A DNA stretch of 9,679 nt from Lachnospiraceae bacterium (GTDB taxonomy: Bacteria > Bacillota > Clostridia > Lachnospirales > Lachnospiraceae). The notes beneath the pieces are model-generated. The model was not told the origin of the DNA. It did no database searches and saw nothing but the letters and a program-made list of their open reading frames with translations. The translations under genes were made by a program, and so were the position numbers. Location: assembly GCA_031285465.1 (NCBI GenBank), contig JAITWD010000323.1, positions 1 to 9,679 on the forward strand. The letters run 5' to 3'. Positions 1 to 7,107 of the stretch are shown in pieces. The first letter of the stretch is position 1. Each line of letters starts with the position of its first letter.

Positions 1-1
1 T

Positions 2-3000
2 ATTTTAAGTATATTTATTTTTCCGCTGATCGTCGTAATGCTGTTTCAGGCATTGATTACCTATGGCTCGGTGGTATGGGGGGGTAGCACGGCGTTATTG
101 GCGGACAATTCGGTTGACATCCTGGGGCGTTCGACCGAAAGCAAAAAGGTCATGCTGGAAAACAAGATGATTCAGCAATGGTCCAATGTCAGGGAAGAAA
201 AGGAGCGGATCGATGAGGCGCTGTCGCTTTTACTTGCGCAGAAGCAGATCGACATTAAGAGCTTTATGGCCAGCTCAGCACTTAAGGAGGAGTTACTGAG
301 TGTTGTGTCGCAGGCGTGTCTTGATATGATGAGAAGAACTACAGCTACTGGTAGTTTTATTATCCTTGCCAATCCCAATCTTACTGAAGAAGACAATATT
401 TTGAGTGGAGTTTATTTTCGGGATGTTGACCCGATCGCTAATCCGGGCAATTATTCTGATGTTTTAATAGAACGGGGCAACAGCGAGTTTGCGCATGAGC
501 GGGCGATTCCCCTAGATAGCTTCTGGACGACCGATTTCCATTTTGCCCAGTCGGGAGAGCGGGAGGGTGAACGTTTTTTCTATCAACCTTATCAGGCCGC
601 CTTGGATAATCCATTGGTTCCCTATCAGAACCTGGGTTATTGGAGCGAACCATTTGTTTTGTCACAAAACAGTCAAATCGATAATTTTAGAGTTGTTACG
701 TACAGTATTCCCTTAGTATACGAAGGGGTGGTATATGGGGTGATGGGGACGGAGATTTCCTATAATCATCTCATCAAAATGATTGTTGACTCTGAACTGG
801 AAAACTATGAAAATAGTAATGTTATGTTGGCAAAAGTGGCGGAAGACGGTCGTTTGGTACCTCTTTTGGACTCCGGCGCTCTGGCCAATAGTATAGCTGC
901 TGTAGAGGGCGGAGTGGTTATGGAGGCAACCCAATATCCGTCGTTTTATCAGATTGACGGGATGATCGGACAAAAAAAGCCACTGTATGTCGCAATTAGA
1001 GAATTTGCTCTATACAGTCCACGAACTCCTTTCGAGAGTGAACAGTGGGTACTGGCCGGTATTGAGGATTATGAAGGGTTGTTTGGTTTTAGCGATCGGT
1101 TGCGGATGAATCTGATTATTGGGATCGGTGCGGCATTTGTTTTTAGTTGTATCATGATATATGTGCTGGCAAACTTTATCACCAAACCAATCAGAAAACT
1201 GGTTGAGTCCATTAGAGCCAGCTCCGGTAGTCAAGTGATCAGTTTGCGGCCGTCCCAGATACGGGAAGTTAATATGCTTTATGATGTTGTTAAGCGCCTG
1301 ACAGAGAAGCAGAAAGAGAATGAATATATCCTGCGAGAGGAAAAGGAGCGTTACCGGATCGCCCTTCGTAGCAGTACCGATAGCCTTTTTAGTTATGATT
1401 ATCACAGTCAGGAGCTGGAAATAATCGATGAAAACTGGAATGACGGTCTGACGGGAAATGATTCACGTCGTATAAATAATCAAAATGACACGGTGACTAC
1501 TAAAAATTACTATCTGAAAAATCAATTGATCAGTGAATATTCTCCCATCCACCCTGATTTTTGGCAATTAGTGCTGGACACTATTGACAAGGCTTATAGT
1601 GAAGTAGAGTTGGAGATTTTGGTCCAGTTTAACGAAAGCATTGCCTATCAATGGGCAAGAATAAAGGGGACGGTGACCATAGATACCGAAGGACATCGTT
1701 CCAAAATTATCGGCAGTATCAAAAATATTCATCAGGAGAAGCTGGCTGATCTTAAAAAGCTGGAAGAACAGCGTTTTGATGGTACGACCGGTCTGCTGAA
1801 AAAAGAAGCTGGTCGGCGTTTGATCGACTCCGAATTGCACAACCATGAAAATGGGTGCATGGTGTTACTGGATATGATTGGCTTTCGGGCGATCAATGAA
1901 GAGTATGGGATGGTTTTTGGTGATGCGATTCTTGAAGGGGTAGGTCGGATCATTAGGAGCATGTTAACTGAAGCAATGGTGGGAGTGCGCCTGGGGGGCG
2001 ATGTATTTTTAATATGGATCAGTGATGGTGGTCCGGAGGATGGGGAGAAGCTTATCGATGATGTACAGGAGCGGACCGGTCGATTATATCCGGGCAGTCA
2101 ATTAACCATCCGGATGGCTTCAGGACGGTCGCTTTTGCAGGGTGAACATTTTTCCTTCGAGCAACTAGTGACATTAGCGGCACAGGACCTATTCCGAAAG
2201 CTTAGTCAGGAAGGACATTCTTTCACAGCAGCCGAGGTGGCAAAGCAGCAAAAAGAGATAAATGATATTGTCGGGATTACCTATATGGAGATACCGGATA
2301 TGACAGCACTTGCTTTCAATTTTTTTGACAGAGGGGGAGAGTTGGGCAATATCATTGCGGTGATGCTGGATAAATTGGGACATTATTATAATGCCGATGC
2401 CATTGTGGTGGTCATGATCGATCGGGATTTCCGTGCGGTTTATTTGAACTACTGCTGGCAAAGAGGCGACGACGAAGGTGGCGTGCCTGCGTGGGAGGAA
2501 CTATCGCAGGTCGGTAAAGCAAGGTATTTTACTGTAGAGGAATTTGAGGATCTGGTTGAGCGTTTTGGTGAGCGGACGGTGTCGGTCAGTGATCTGATCA
2601 ACCTATCACCATTGCAGTCCCAGTTTTTATTTTTACCGGATCGGTCAGAGGGCATTACTATACCAATGTATGATCGGGAGCGTTATATTGGTTCGGTCAG
2701 CTTCCTAAAGAGGCTTGGAGGTACAAATGCAGGCACTGGAGAAAATAATGGTGAAATTATTAGTGAGAGCATAAGTATAGAGAGCGGTGATCGGGTACCG
2801 ACTTGGGGAGAAAAGGATAAAAATGATCTTCAGGAGATTGTTAAGATCATGGAATCCAATATAAGTCGGGTAAAGCATGACTTGGCAAGTCAGGCAAAAA
2901 GTGATTTTTTATCACGGATGTCGCATGAAATACGCACACCGATGAATGCAATTATTGGAATGACAACGATTGCTTTGATGGAAAAAAAGGATGAAGCACG

Positions 3001-4027
3001 GGTCGAGGATTGTCTGCATAAGATATCGCAGTCCTCCTATTATCTGCTGGGTTTGATCAATCATATTCTTGATATGTCAAAAATTGAAAGCGGAAAGATG
3101 AAGCTGACCAAGACGACGATAAATCTCAGTCATCTCCTTAATGGGGTGGAAAATATGATCATTCCCCAGGCGGAAAGCAAGAATATCCACTATCGTCGCC
3201 AGGGGGCTATAACAGCGGAATGGGTGATTGGTGATGAATTACGCTTGAGTCAGGTATTGGTCAATCTGCTAGGCAATGCGGTCAAGTTTACCCCGTCGGG
3301 CGGAAATATCAGTCTGGAGGTGGTGCAGGAGGACGGCACTGAAGGGGTAAGCTGGGTTAGCTTTGCCGTACAAGACGATGGGATTGGCATCAGTCCGGAA
3401 AATGCTGAACGGATATTTCAGTCCTTTGAACAGGTGGAGAGCAGTGGACTCCATGAATTTGCCGGGACCGGTTTGGGGTTGTCGATCAGCAATCATTTAG
3501 TTCATATGATGGGCGGTGGGATTGAGCTTAATAGCAATAAAGACCAAGGAAGTCGTTTTTATTTCAAATTACAGATGGAGTTGACCGATCCTGCGGAGAT
3601 CCTAACGGCAGATGTTGGCGTTGGGGATGAATTTCATAGTGTTGGGATCCGGATCTTGTTGGTTGAAGATAATGAACTTAATGTTGAAATAGCCGAAACC
3701 ATTTTGACAGCACAGGGTTTTATGGTGGAGGTAGCTTTGAATGGTCAGGAAGCACTGGATAAATATGCTGCCAGCGCACCGGGATATTATGATATTATTC
3801 TAATGGATATCCGAATGCCGATTATGGATGGTCTGGAGGCGACTAAGCGGATCCGGAAATTATCCCGAGCCGATGCGGATGTGATCCCGATCATTGCGAT
3901 GACAGCCAACGCTTTTGACGAGGATATGAAAAAATCGATCGAGTGTGGCATGAATGGCCATCTGTCCAAGCCGATTGATATACGGGAATTACGTGAGGCG
4001 ATCGCCCGGGTGCTAAGCCAGCCGTGA
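2..4027 (+). CDS. Giant hybrid sensor histidine kinase/response regulator with degenerate GGDEF domain (5' partial)
   Basis: Membrane receptor kinase, cut by the left window edge. The frame is open back to base 2 and encodes a hydrophobic helix before the first ATG (38). That ATG has no ribosome binding site and is an internal Met of transmembrane helix 1. Residues below count from it. About 20-350 is an extracellular sensor resembling a double Cache domain (YSIPLVYEGVVYGVMG near 222). Helix 2 is 357-381, then a short HAMP-like/coiled stretch, a PAS-like domain (about 435-565), a GGDEF fold (570-735) and a weak GAF-like region (745-895). The kinase core has the H box MSHEIRTPMN (His963), N box with Asn1076 and Asn1080, G1 DDGIGI (1113) and G2 GTGLGLSI (1143). 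The C-terminal receiver has acidic pair Glu1210/Asp1211, phospho-acceptor Asp1257, Thr1289 and Lys1311. The GGDEF motif reads GGDVF (653-657) and no RxxD inhibitory site precedes it, so cyclase activity is doubtful. No Hpt domain follows the receiver, so a separate Hpt protein may take the phosphate (inference). Ligand unknown. Confidence 0.93.
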   Translation: MLSIFIFPLIVVMLFQALITYGSVVWGGSTALLADNSVDILGRSTESKKVMLENKMIQQWSNVREEKERIDEALSLLLAQKQIDIKSFMASSALKEELLSVVSQACLDMMRRTTATGSFIILANPNLTEEDNILSGVYFRDVDPIANPGNYSDVLIERGNSEFAHERAIPLDSFWTTDFHFAQSGEREGERFFYQPYQAALDNPLVPYQNLGYWSEPFVLSQNSQIDNFRVVTYSIPLVYEGVVYGVMGTEISYNHLIKMIVDSELENYENSNVMLAKVAEDGRLVPLLDSGALANSIAAVEGGVVMEATQYPSFYQIDGMIGQKKPLYVAIREFALYSPRTPFESEQWVLAGIEDYEGLFGFSDRLRMNLIIGIGAAFVFSCIMIYVLANFITKPIRKLVESIRASSGSQVISLRPSQIREVNMLYDVVKRLTEKQKENEYILREEKERYRIALRSSTDSLFSYDYHSQELEIIDENWNDGLTGNDSRRINNQNDTVTTKNYYLKNQLISEYSPIHPDFWQLVLDTIDKAYSEVELEILVQFNESIAYQWARIKGTVTIDTEGHRSKIIGSIKNIHQEKLADLKKLEEQRFDGTTGLLKKEAGRRLIDSELHNHENGCMVLLDMIGFRAINEEYGMVFGDAILEGVGRIIRSMLTEAMVGVRLGGDVFLIWISDGGPEDGEKLIDDVQERTGRLYPGSQLTIRMASGRSLLQGEHFSFEQLVTLAAQDLFRKLSQEGHSFTAAEVAKQQKEINDIVGITYMEIPDMTALAFNFFDRGGELGNIIAVMLDKLGHYYNADAIVVVMIDRDFRAVYLNYCWQRGDDEGGVPAWEELSQVGKARYFTVEEFEDLVERFGERTVSVSDLINLSPLQSQFLFLPDRSEGITIPMYDRERYIGSVSFLKRLGGTNAGTGENNGEIISESISIESGDRVPTWGEKDKNDLQEIVKIMESNISRVKHDLASQAKSDFLSRMSHEIRTPMNAIIGMTTIALMEKKDEARVEDCLHKISQSSYYLLGLINHILDMSKIESGKMKLTKTTINLSHLLNGVENMIIPQAESKNIHYRRQGAITAEWVIGDELRLSQVLVNLLGNAVKFTPSGGNISLEVVQEDGTEGVSWVSFAVQDDGIGISPENAERIFQSFEQVESSGLHEFAGTGLGLSISNHLVHMMGGGIELNSNKDQGSRFYFKLQMELTDPAEILTADVGVGDEFHSVGIRILLVEDNELNVEIAETILTAQGFMVEVALNGQEALDKYAASAPGYYDIILMDIRMPIMDGLEATKRIRKLSRADADVIPIIAMTANAFDEDMKKSIECGMNGHLSKPIDIRELREAIARVLSQP

Positions 4028-4055
4028 GGGGAAAGCCGGGCGTATGACTTTTAGT

Positions 4056-4088
4056 TAGGGAAAAGCTGATTTTATCAGTGTTTCCCTA
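4056..4088. repeat. Interspersed palindrome, copy 1
   Basis: Imperfect inverted repeat between the kinase stop and the DUF2752 gene. The left arm TAGGGAAAAGCTGAT pairs with the right arm ATCAGTGTTTCCCTA around a TTT loop, giving a 15-bp stem with one A/G mismatch and one G-T wobble. Its right arm recurs near 5034-5048 and 7082-7095. There is no T tract after the stem on either strand, so it is not a textbook terminator, although a stem this long at a gene end could still stop transcription or protect an mRNA 3' end. Confidence 0.7.
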
Positions 4089-4116
4089 GAAAAATGAGAC
4101 TTGAAAGGTATAGGTA

Positions 4117-4596
4117 ATGATTCGGATGATAAAGGTAATTGCAGGAAGAGTGTGGACCGATTTACGAAAATATTATTGGGGAGGGATTTTGGCGGCACTC
4201 TATTATCTGTTTGTCCAATGGTTTTTGCCGGTAAGTTGTCCATCGGTGATGATGACCGGTCTGCCCTGTTCCGGTTGTGGGATGACACGGGCGATCACTT
4301 CGGTTTTAACCGGTCAGTTTGCGCGCGCCTTTTTTATGAATCCGATCGCCTTTCTGATAGTCATCTTTGCCGGATATTGTTTAGTATGCCGATATGTTTG
4401 TGGGCGACCGGTTAAAGGATTTGTACAGGGGATTGTTATTTTGCTTATTTTGTTGTTTGTATTATATCTGGTAAGAATGTACCTTTATTTTCCGGATCGA
4501 GTGCCTTATGTATATACCAGAAATAATATGTTGGAGCAACGGATTCCCGGATACAGAGATTTTATTGATAGAATCTGGCTGTCCATTACTGGGTGA
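4117..4596 (+). CDS. DUF2752 family small membrane protein
   Basis: Protein of 159 residues with the hallmark of the DUF2752 family: Cys41, then CSGCGMTRA (51-59), a short linker, and NPIAF around 75. Hydrophobic helices lie at about 21-39, 70-90 and 103-124, so it should be an inner-membrane protein with the Cys cluster near the outer side of helix 1. The function of the family is not known. The spaced cysteines could form a disulfide or bind metal (inference). The start is ATG 4117, with AAAGG at 4104-4108 eight bases upstream. The gene follows the kinase by 89 bases with a palindrome in between. No clear own promoter is visible, so read-through from upstream is possible. The next gene encodes a small two-helix membrane protein, a type of neighbour I associate with DUF2752 genes from memory. 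Confidence 0.85.
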   Translation: MIRMIKVIAGRVWTDLRKYYWGGILAALYYLFVQWFLPVSCPSVMMTGLPCSGCGMTRAITSVLTGQFARAFFMNPIAFLIVIFAGYCLVCRYVCGRPVKGFVQGIVILLILLFVLYLVRMYLYFPDRVPYVYTRNNMLEQRIPGYRDFIDRIWLSITG

Positions 4597-4655
4597 TCTT
4601 GTCGGTGATATTTTTAAGAAAAAACGCATTAAGGGGATTTTATTGACAAATTGGG

Positions 4656-4684
4656 TTGTTATTAATCAATTGTTATGGTATAAT
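4656..4684 (+). promoter_or_regulatory. Promoter for the Gln-rich two-helix protein gene
   Basis: A -35 box TTGTTA (4656-4661), a 17-base spacer and a perfect -10 TATAAT (4679-4684) preceded by TGG, an extended -10. Predicted transcription start is near 4691, leaving a leader of about 20 bases. A perfect TTGACA at 4643-4648 is 30 bases from the -10 and is probably not used. This separates the 4713 gene from DUF2752 as a transcription unit, at least in part. Confidence 0.65.
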
Positions 4685-4712
4685 CTGGAAATAAAATTAT
4701 GGGAGGATTATT

Positions 4713-5021
4713 ATGGATAATCAAAACTTCAATCAACAAACCCAACAAACCTACTATCAGCCACAACAAGGAAGTGATCTTGAGCAACCGGTATCGATCG
4801 GCGAATGGGTCGTTACTTTATTGGTGATGATGGTTCCCTGCCTAAACATAATTATGCTGTTTGTATGGGCTTTTGGTAAGGACACGAAAAAGAGCAAGGC
4901 AAACTATTGTAAAGTGACCCTTATCTTCATGGCGATCGGTATTGTTCTTTCGATTATTTTATCATCGGTTATTACCGCGGCGCTCGCCAGTGTATTCGGA
5001 AGTAGCGGCTTCTACTACTAG
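4713..5021 (+). CDS. Small Gln-rich two-helix membrane protein, function unknown
   Basis: Protein of 102 residues. The first 25 are polar and rich in Gln, Asn and Tyr, with a QQTQQTYYQPQQG run. Two hydrophobic helices follow (about 31-53 and 68-92), joined by a short basic loop GKDTKKSKANY, then a Ser/Gly/Tyr tail. The plan (disordered polar head, two helices, basic loop) resembles the CD225/dispanin and similar small clostridial membrane proteins, but I cannot place it firmly in a named family. GGGAGG at 4701-4706, six bases before the ATG, is a strong ribosome binding site, and the promoter just upstream is close to consensus. The gene is therefore likely real and well expressed. Its TAG stop runs directly into a palindrome copy. 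Confidence 0.85.
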   Translation: MDNQNFNQQTQQTYYQPQQGSDLEQPVSIGEWVVTLLVMMVPCLNIIMLFVWAFGKDTKKSKANYCKVTLIFMAIGIVLSIILSSVITAALASVFGSSGFYY

Positions 5022-5047
5022 GAAACCATGATTAAATCAGCGTTTCC
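5021..5047. repeat. Interspersed palindrome, copy 2
   Basis: The arms GGAAACCATGAT and ATCAGCGTTTCC flank a TAA loop. Ten of twelve positions pair, with two central mismatches. The right arm ATCAGCGTTTCCC matches copies 1 and 3 almost exactly. The element starts on the last base of the TAG stop of the preceding gene and fills most of the 44-base gap to the convergent methyltransferase gene, so it may end transcripts from both sides. No T tract is present. Confidence 0.65.
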
Positions 5048-5065
5048 CCAAGTTAATACATATGT

Positions 5066-5929
5066 TTACAGCTGTTCCCAGCGTCCGGAAGCGCCACAAG
5101 GAAGGATGAGTCCATCGGCTTTCACCGGTAATCCGATTTCATCGGCCAAAACCCGGCCGCCAAACTTAGGCACCAGGGTTGTATGTAACATATAAGCCAG
5201 CACTGCCGGTTGCAGTCCGGTCGTATAGGAATTGATCAGGAAAAATGCGGCATCCTTTGCAAGGATCTTGGCGGTCAATTCTAAAAATGAGAAGATATTA
5301 TCTTCAATTTTCCAGATTTCACCTTTGGGTCCCCTGCCATATGACGGGGGATCCATTATTATACCATCGTAGGTATTACCGCGACGGATTTCCCGTTCCA
5401 CAAACTTTACACAATCATCCACCAACCAACGGATCGGTGCATCCGACAGTCCGGATAGATCAGCATTTTCCTTTGCCCAGTTGACCATTCCCTTGGAGGC
5501 ATCAACATGAGTAACCTGCGCGCCGGCCTTAGCGGCCGATAGGGTTGCCCCGCCGGTATAGGCAAAAAGATTGAGGATTTTTAGTGGTCGTCCGGCGGCG
5601 CGGATTTTTTCGGAGCACCAGTCCCAATTAACCGCCTGTTCGGGGAAAATACCGGTATGCTTAAAACTAAAAGGCTTTAAGCGAAAACGCAGATCACGGT
5701 ATCCGATAGTCCATTCTTCCGGAAGACCGGAAAACTCCCATTCGCCCCCGCCTTTGGCACTGCGGTGATAATGACCGTTTCTTTGAGACCACCCCGGGTG
5801 CTTTTGTGCGGTATGCCAAATAATCTGTGGATCGGGACGAACCAGCAGATATTGTCCCCACCGTTCTAATTTTTCTCCGGCAGCAGTTTCTAATACTTCG
5901 TAGTCATTCCAATCGGTAGCAGCCCACAT
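5066..5929 (-). CDS. Class I SAM-dependent methyltransferase, RlmI/PF10672-like
   Basis: Methyltransferase of the group related to RlmI-type rRNA cytosine methyltransferases. Counting from the upstream Met at 5950, the SAM-binding motif I is LNLFAYTGGATLSAA (126-140), the acidic strand-2 end is HVD (148-150), and the catalytic-loop motif is DPPSYGRG (200-207). An HTGIFPEQ motif (98-105) precedes the Rossmann core, in the place of the GLFLDQR-like motif of RlmI relatives. The N-terminal LERWGQYLLVRPDPQIIW is typical of this family. It probably methylates RNA, but the substrate cannot be read from sequence. I choose ATG 5929 because GAGGAA lies seven bases before it. ATG 5950 is also in frame but has no good ribosome binding site. 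The protein has 287 residues from 5929 and 294 from 5950. Confidence 0.87.
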   Translation of the reverse strand: MWAATDWNDYEVLETAAGEKLERWGQYLLVRPDPQIIWHTAQKHPGWSQRNGHYHRSAKGGGEWEFSGLPEEWTIGYRDLRFRLKPFSFKHTGIFPEQAVNWDWCSEKIRAAGRPLKILNLFAYTGGATLSAAKAGAQVTHVDASKGMVNWAKENADLSGLSDAPIRWLVDDCVKFVEREIRRGNTYDGIIMDPPSYGRGPKGEIWKIEDNIFSFLELTAKILAKDAAFFLINSYTTGLQPAVLAYMLHTTLVPKFGGRVLADEIGLPVKADGLILPCGASGRWEQL

Positions 5930-6009
5930 AGATAATTCCTCACAATTCATTTGACCGTCATATCTTTTCGGCCGTAATATTTATACGAAACGATAATCTT
6001 TTTTTGTCT

Positions 6010-6040
6010 TGTATAAGGTAAACACAATGTTCATTATACA
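6010..6040. promoter_or_regulatory. Inverted repeat over the methyltransferase promoter
   Basis: TGTATAA (6010-6016) pairs with TTATACA (6034-6040). Inside it AACA (6021-6024) pairs with TGTT (6028-6031). The right arm contains the reverse-strand -10 box, so a protein bound here would block it. It could equally be chance in AT-rich DNA. It is weakly supported as an operator. Confidence 0.3.
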
Positions 6041-6062
6041 TGACGCGATATCTATCAGGCAA
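6033..6062 (-). promoter_or_regulatory. Promoter for the methyltransferase gene
   Basis: On the reverse strand, TTGCCT (6062-6057), an 18-base spacer and a perfect TATAAT (6038-6033). The predicted start near 6026 gives a leader of about 95 bases before ATG 5929. Confidence 0.5.
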
Positions 6063-6079
6063 TAAGAATATCACAAAAA

Positions 6080-6093
6080 AATGTTGCAACATT
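6080..6093. promoter_or_regulatory. Perfect 14-bp palindrome over the proB -35 box
   Basis: AATGTTGCAACATT is a perfect palindrome centred between 6086 and 6087, and it contains the presumed -35 TTGCAA. Placement suits a repressor operator. By length alone about one such palindrome is expected by chance in a window of this size, so only its position argues for function. Confidence 0.35.
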
Positions 6094-6111
6094 CCGGTGA
6101 TGTGTTAAAAT
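6084..6111 (+). promoter_or_regulatory. Promoter for proB
   Basis: TTGCAA (6084-6089), a 16-base spacer and TAAAAT (6106-6111) with the extended element TGT just before. The start near 6118 gives a leader of about 34 bases, too short for a T-box or other proline riboswitch. Confidence 0.5.
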
Positions 6112-6151
6112 AATTTGAACGAAGTATCGTGGCAGAAAGGTAGTAATAGCA

Positions 6152-6964
6152 ATGGAAACCATTATTGACAGAAGTTATTTTAAAGATAAAAAGCGGGTGG
6201 TGGTTAAGATTGGAACCTCCTCCATTACCCATCCGGAGACCGGTCATGTCGATTTGATCAAACTGGAAAAATTTGTGCGGGTCCTGACCGATATCAGGAA
6301 CCGTAACAAAGAGGTGATCGTGGTTTCGTCGGGAGCGGTTGGCGCCGGACGTAAGGCGCTCGGGATAAAGGAACGGCCCAGGGAGCTGGCGATCACACAG
6401 GCGTGTTCGGCGGTCGGACAGGCACAGTTGATGATGATTTATCAAAAGCTGTTTGCCGAATACAATCAGACCATCGCGCAGATCCTGGTGACGAGGAATG
6501 TGATCACTAATGAAACCACAAGGGCAAATACGCAGCGAACCCTGGAGCAACTGTTGAAGATGGGGGTCATTCCGATCCTGAATGAGAATGATGCTATTTC
6601 CACCGACGAGATCCAGAGTGATAATTTTGGCGATAATGATACCCTTTCCGCTTATGTTGCGGAATTGGTGGGAGCAGAGCTTTTGATCCTGCTGACCGAT
6701 ATTGATGGGTTATATTCTGACGATCCGCGTAGTAATGAGAATGCGGTCTTTATAAATTGTGTGCGCACAATAGATAGTGAGCTGGAGGAGATGGCTAAAG
6801 GGGTTAAGTCGGATGTGGGTACCGGCGGAATGGCAACTAAGGTAGCCGCCGCCAAGATTGTTTTGGGCGCAGGGATTGATATGGTAATTGCAAATGGCGG
6901 GCGGGTTTATAATGTGCCGGATATTTTAGAAGGGGTTCAGATCGGTACACTCTTTAAGGCATAG
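6152..6964 (+). CDS. proB: Glutamate 5-kinase, short form without PUA domain
   Basis: Catalyses the first step of proline synthesis, phosphorylating L-glutamate with ATP to gamma-glutamyl phosphate, in the cytoplasm. It is an amino acid kinase fold of 270 residues with KIGTSS (19-24, phosphate loop), SSGAVGAG (59-66), NENDAI (144-149), FGDND (159-163), TDIDGL (182-187) and GTGGMATK (223-230), all as expected for ProB. It ends at the kinase domain. The E. coli and B. subtilis enzymes are about 365-370 residues with a C-terminal PUA domain, so this is the short form, not a truncation: the end EGVQIGTLFKA is the usual kinase-domain finish. The start ATG 6152 has AAAGG at 6136-6140, a rather long 11-base spacing. 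The usual partner proA is not next to it, and a hairpin follows, so it seems to be transcribed alone. Confidence 0.95.
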   Translation: METIIDRSYFKDKKRVVVKIGTSSITHPETGHVDLIKLEKFVRVLTDIRNRNKEVIVVSSGAVGAGRKALGIKERPRELAITQACSAVGQAQLMMIYQKLFAEYNQTIAQILVTRNVITNETTRANTQRTLEQLLKMGVIPILNENDAISTDEIQSDNFGDNDTLSAYVAELVGAELLILLTDIDGLYSDDPRSNENAVFINCVRTIDSELEEMAKGVKSDVGTGGMATKVAAAKIVLGAGIDMVIANGGRVYNVPDILEGVQIGTLFKA

Positions 6965-7005
6965 GTATAAAGTGCATTTCTAAGGCAAAGACAAGAAGTA
7001 AAAGC

Positions 7006-7048
7006 TCTCGCCAGCAGGATGAAGATCGGATTCCTCCTGCTGGCGAGA
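7006..7048. terminator. Strong hairpin between proB and the DUF1015 gene, likely bidirectional terminator
   Basis: TCTCGCCAGCAGGA (7006-7019) pairs perfectly over 14 bp with TCCTGCTGGCGAGA (7035-7048) across a 15-base loop. On the plus strand the stem is followed only by TTTA. On the minus strand it is followed by TTTTAC, a better but still short T tract. It lies between two convergent genes and suits termination from both sides. Confidence 0.65.
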
Positions 7049-7068
7049 TTTACTATTGATTGTGGCGC

Positions 7069-7094
7069 GGGAAACGATTTTATCAGCGTTTCCC
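7069..7094. repeat. Interspersed palindrome, copy 3
   Basis: GGGAAAC pairs with GTTTCCC, with an inner GAT/ATC stem, a TTT loop and a three-base AGC bulge on the right. It looks like copies 1 and 2 with three bases lost from the left arm. The right arm ATCAGCGTTTCCCTA equals copy 1 except for one base. It lies 14 bases after the 3' end of the DUF1015 gene (minus strand), next to the stronger hairpin. Confidence 0.65.
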
Positions 7095-7107
7095 TAAATG
7101 AATTATG

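Noticed and set aside
38..40. ATG as the start of the hybrid kinase
   Set aside because: No ribosome binding site precedes it, and the frame stays open to base 2 within a hydrophobic helix. The real start lies outside the window.
1010..1405. Reverse-strand open frame of 131 codons inside the kinase gene
   Set aside because: Antisense to well-conserved kinase domains, with no recognisable domain and no ribosome binding site that I can see.
4643..4648. Perfect TTGACA upstream of the two-helix protein gene
   Set aside because: It is 30 bases from the TATAAT and has no -10 at the proper distance. TTGTTA at 4656 has the right spacing.
4508..4720. Plus-strand open frame of 70 codons after the DUF2752 gene
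   Set aside because: It overlaps the end of DUF2752 in another frame and crosses the promoter and ribosome binding site of the next gene.
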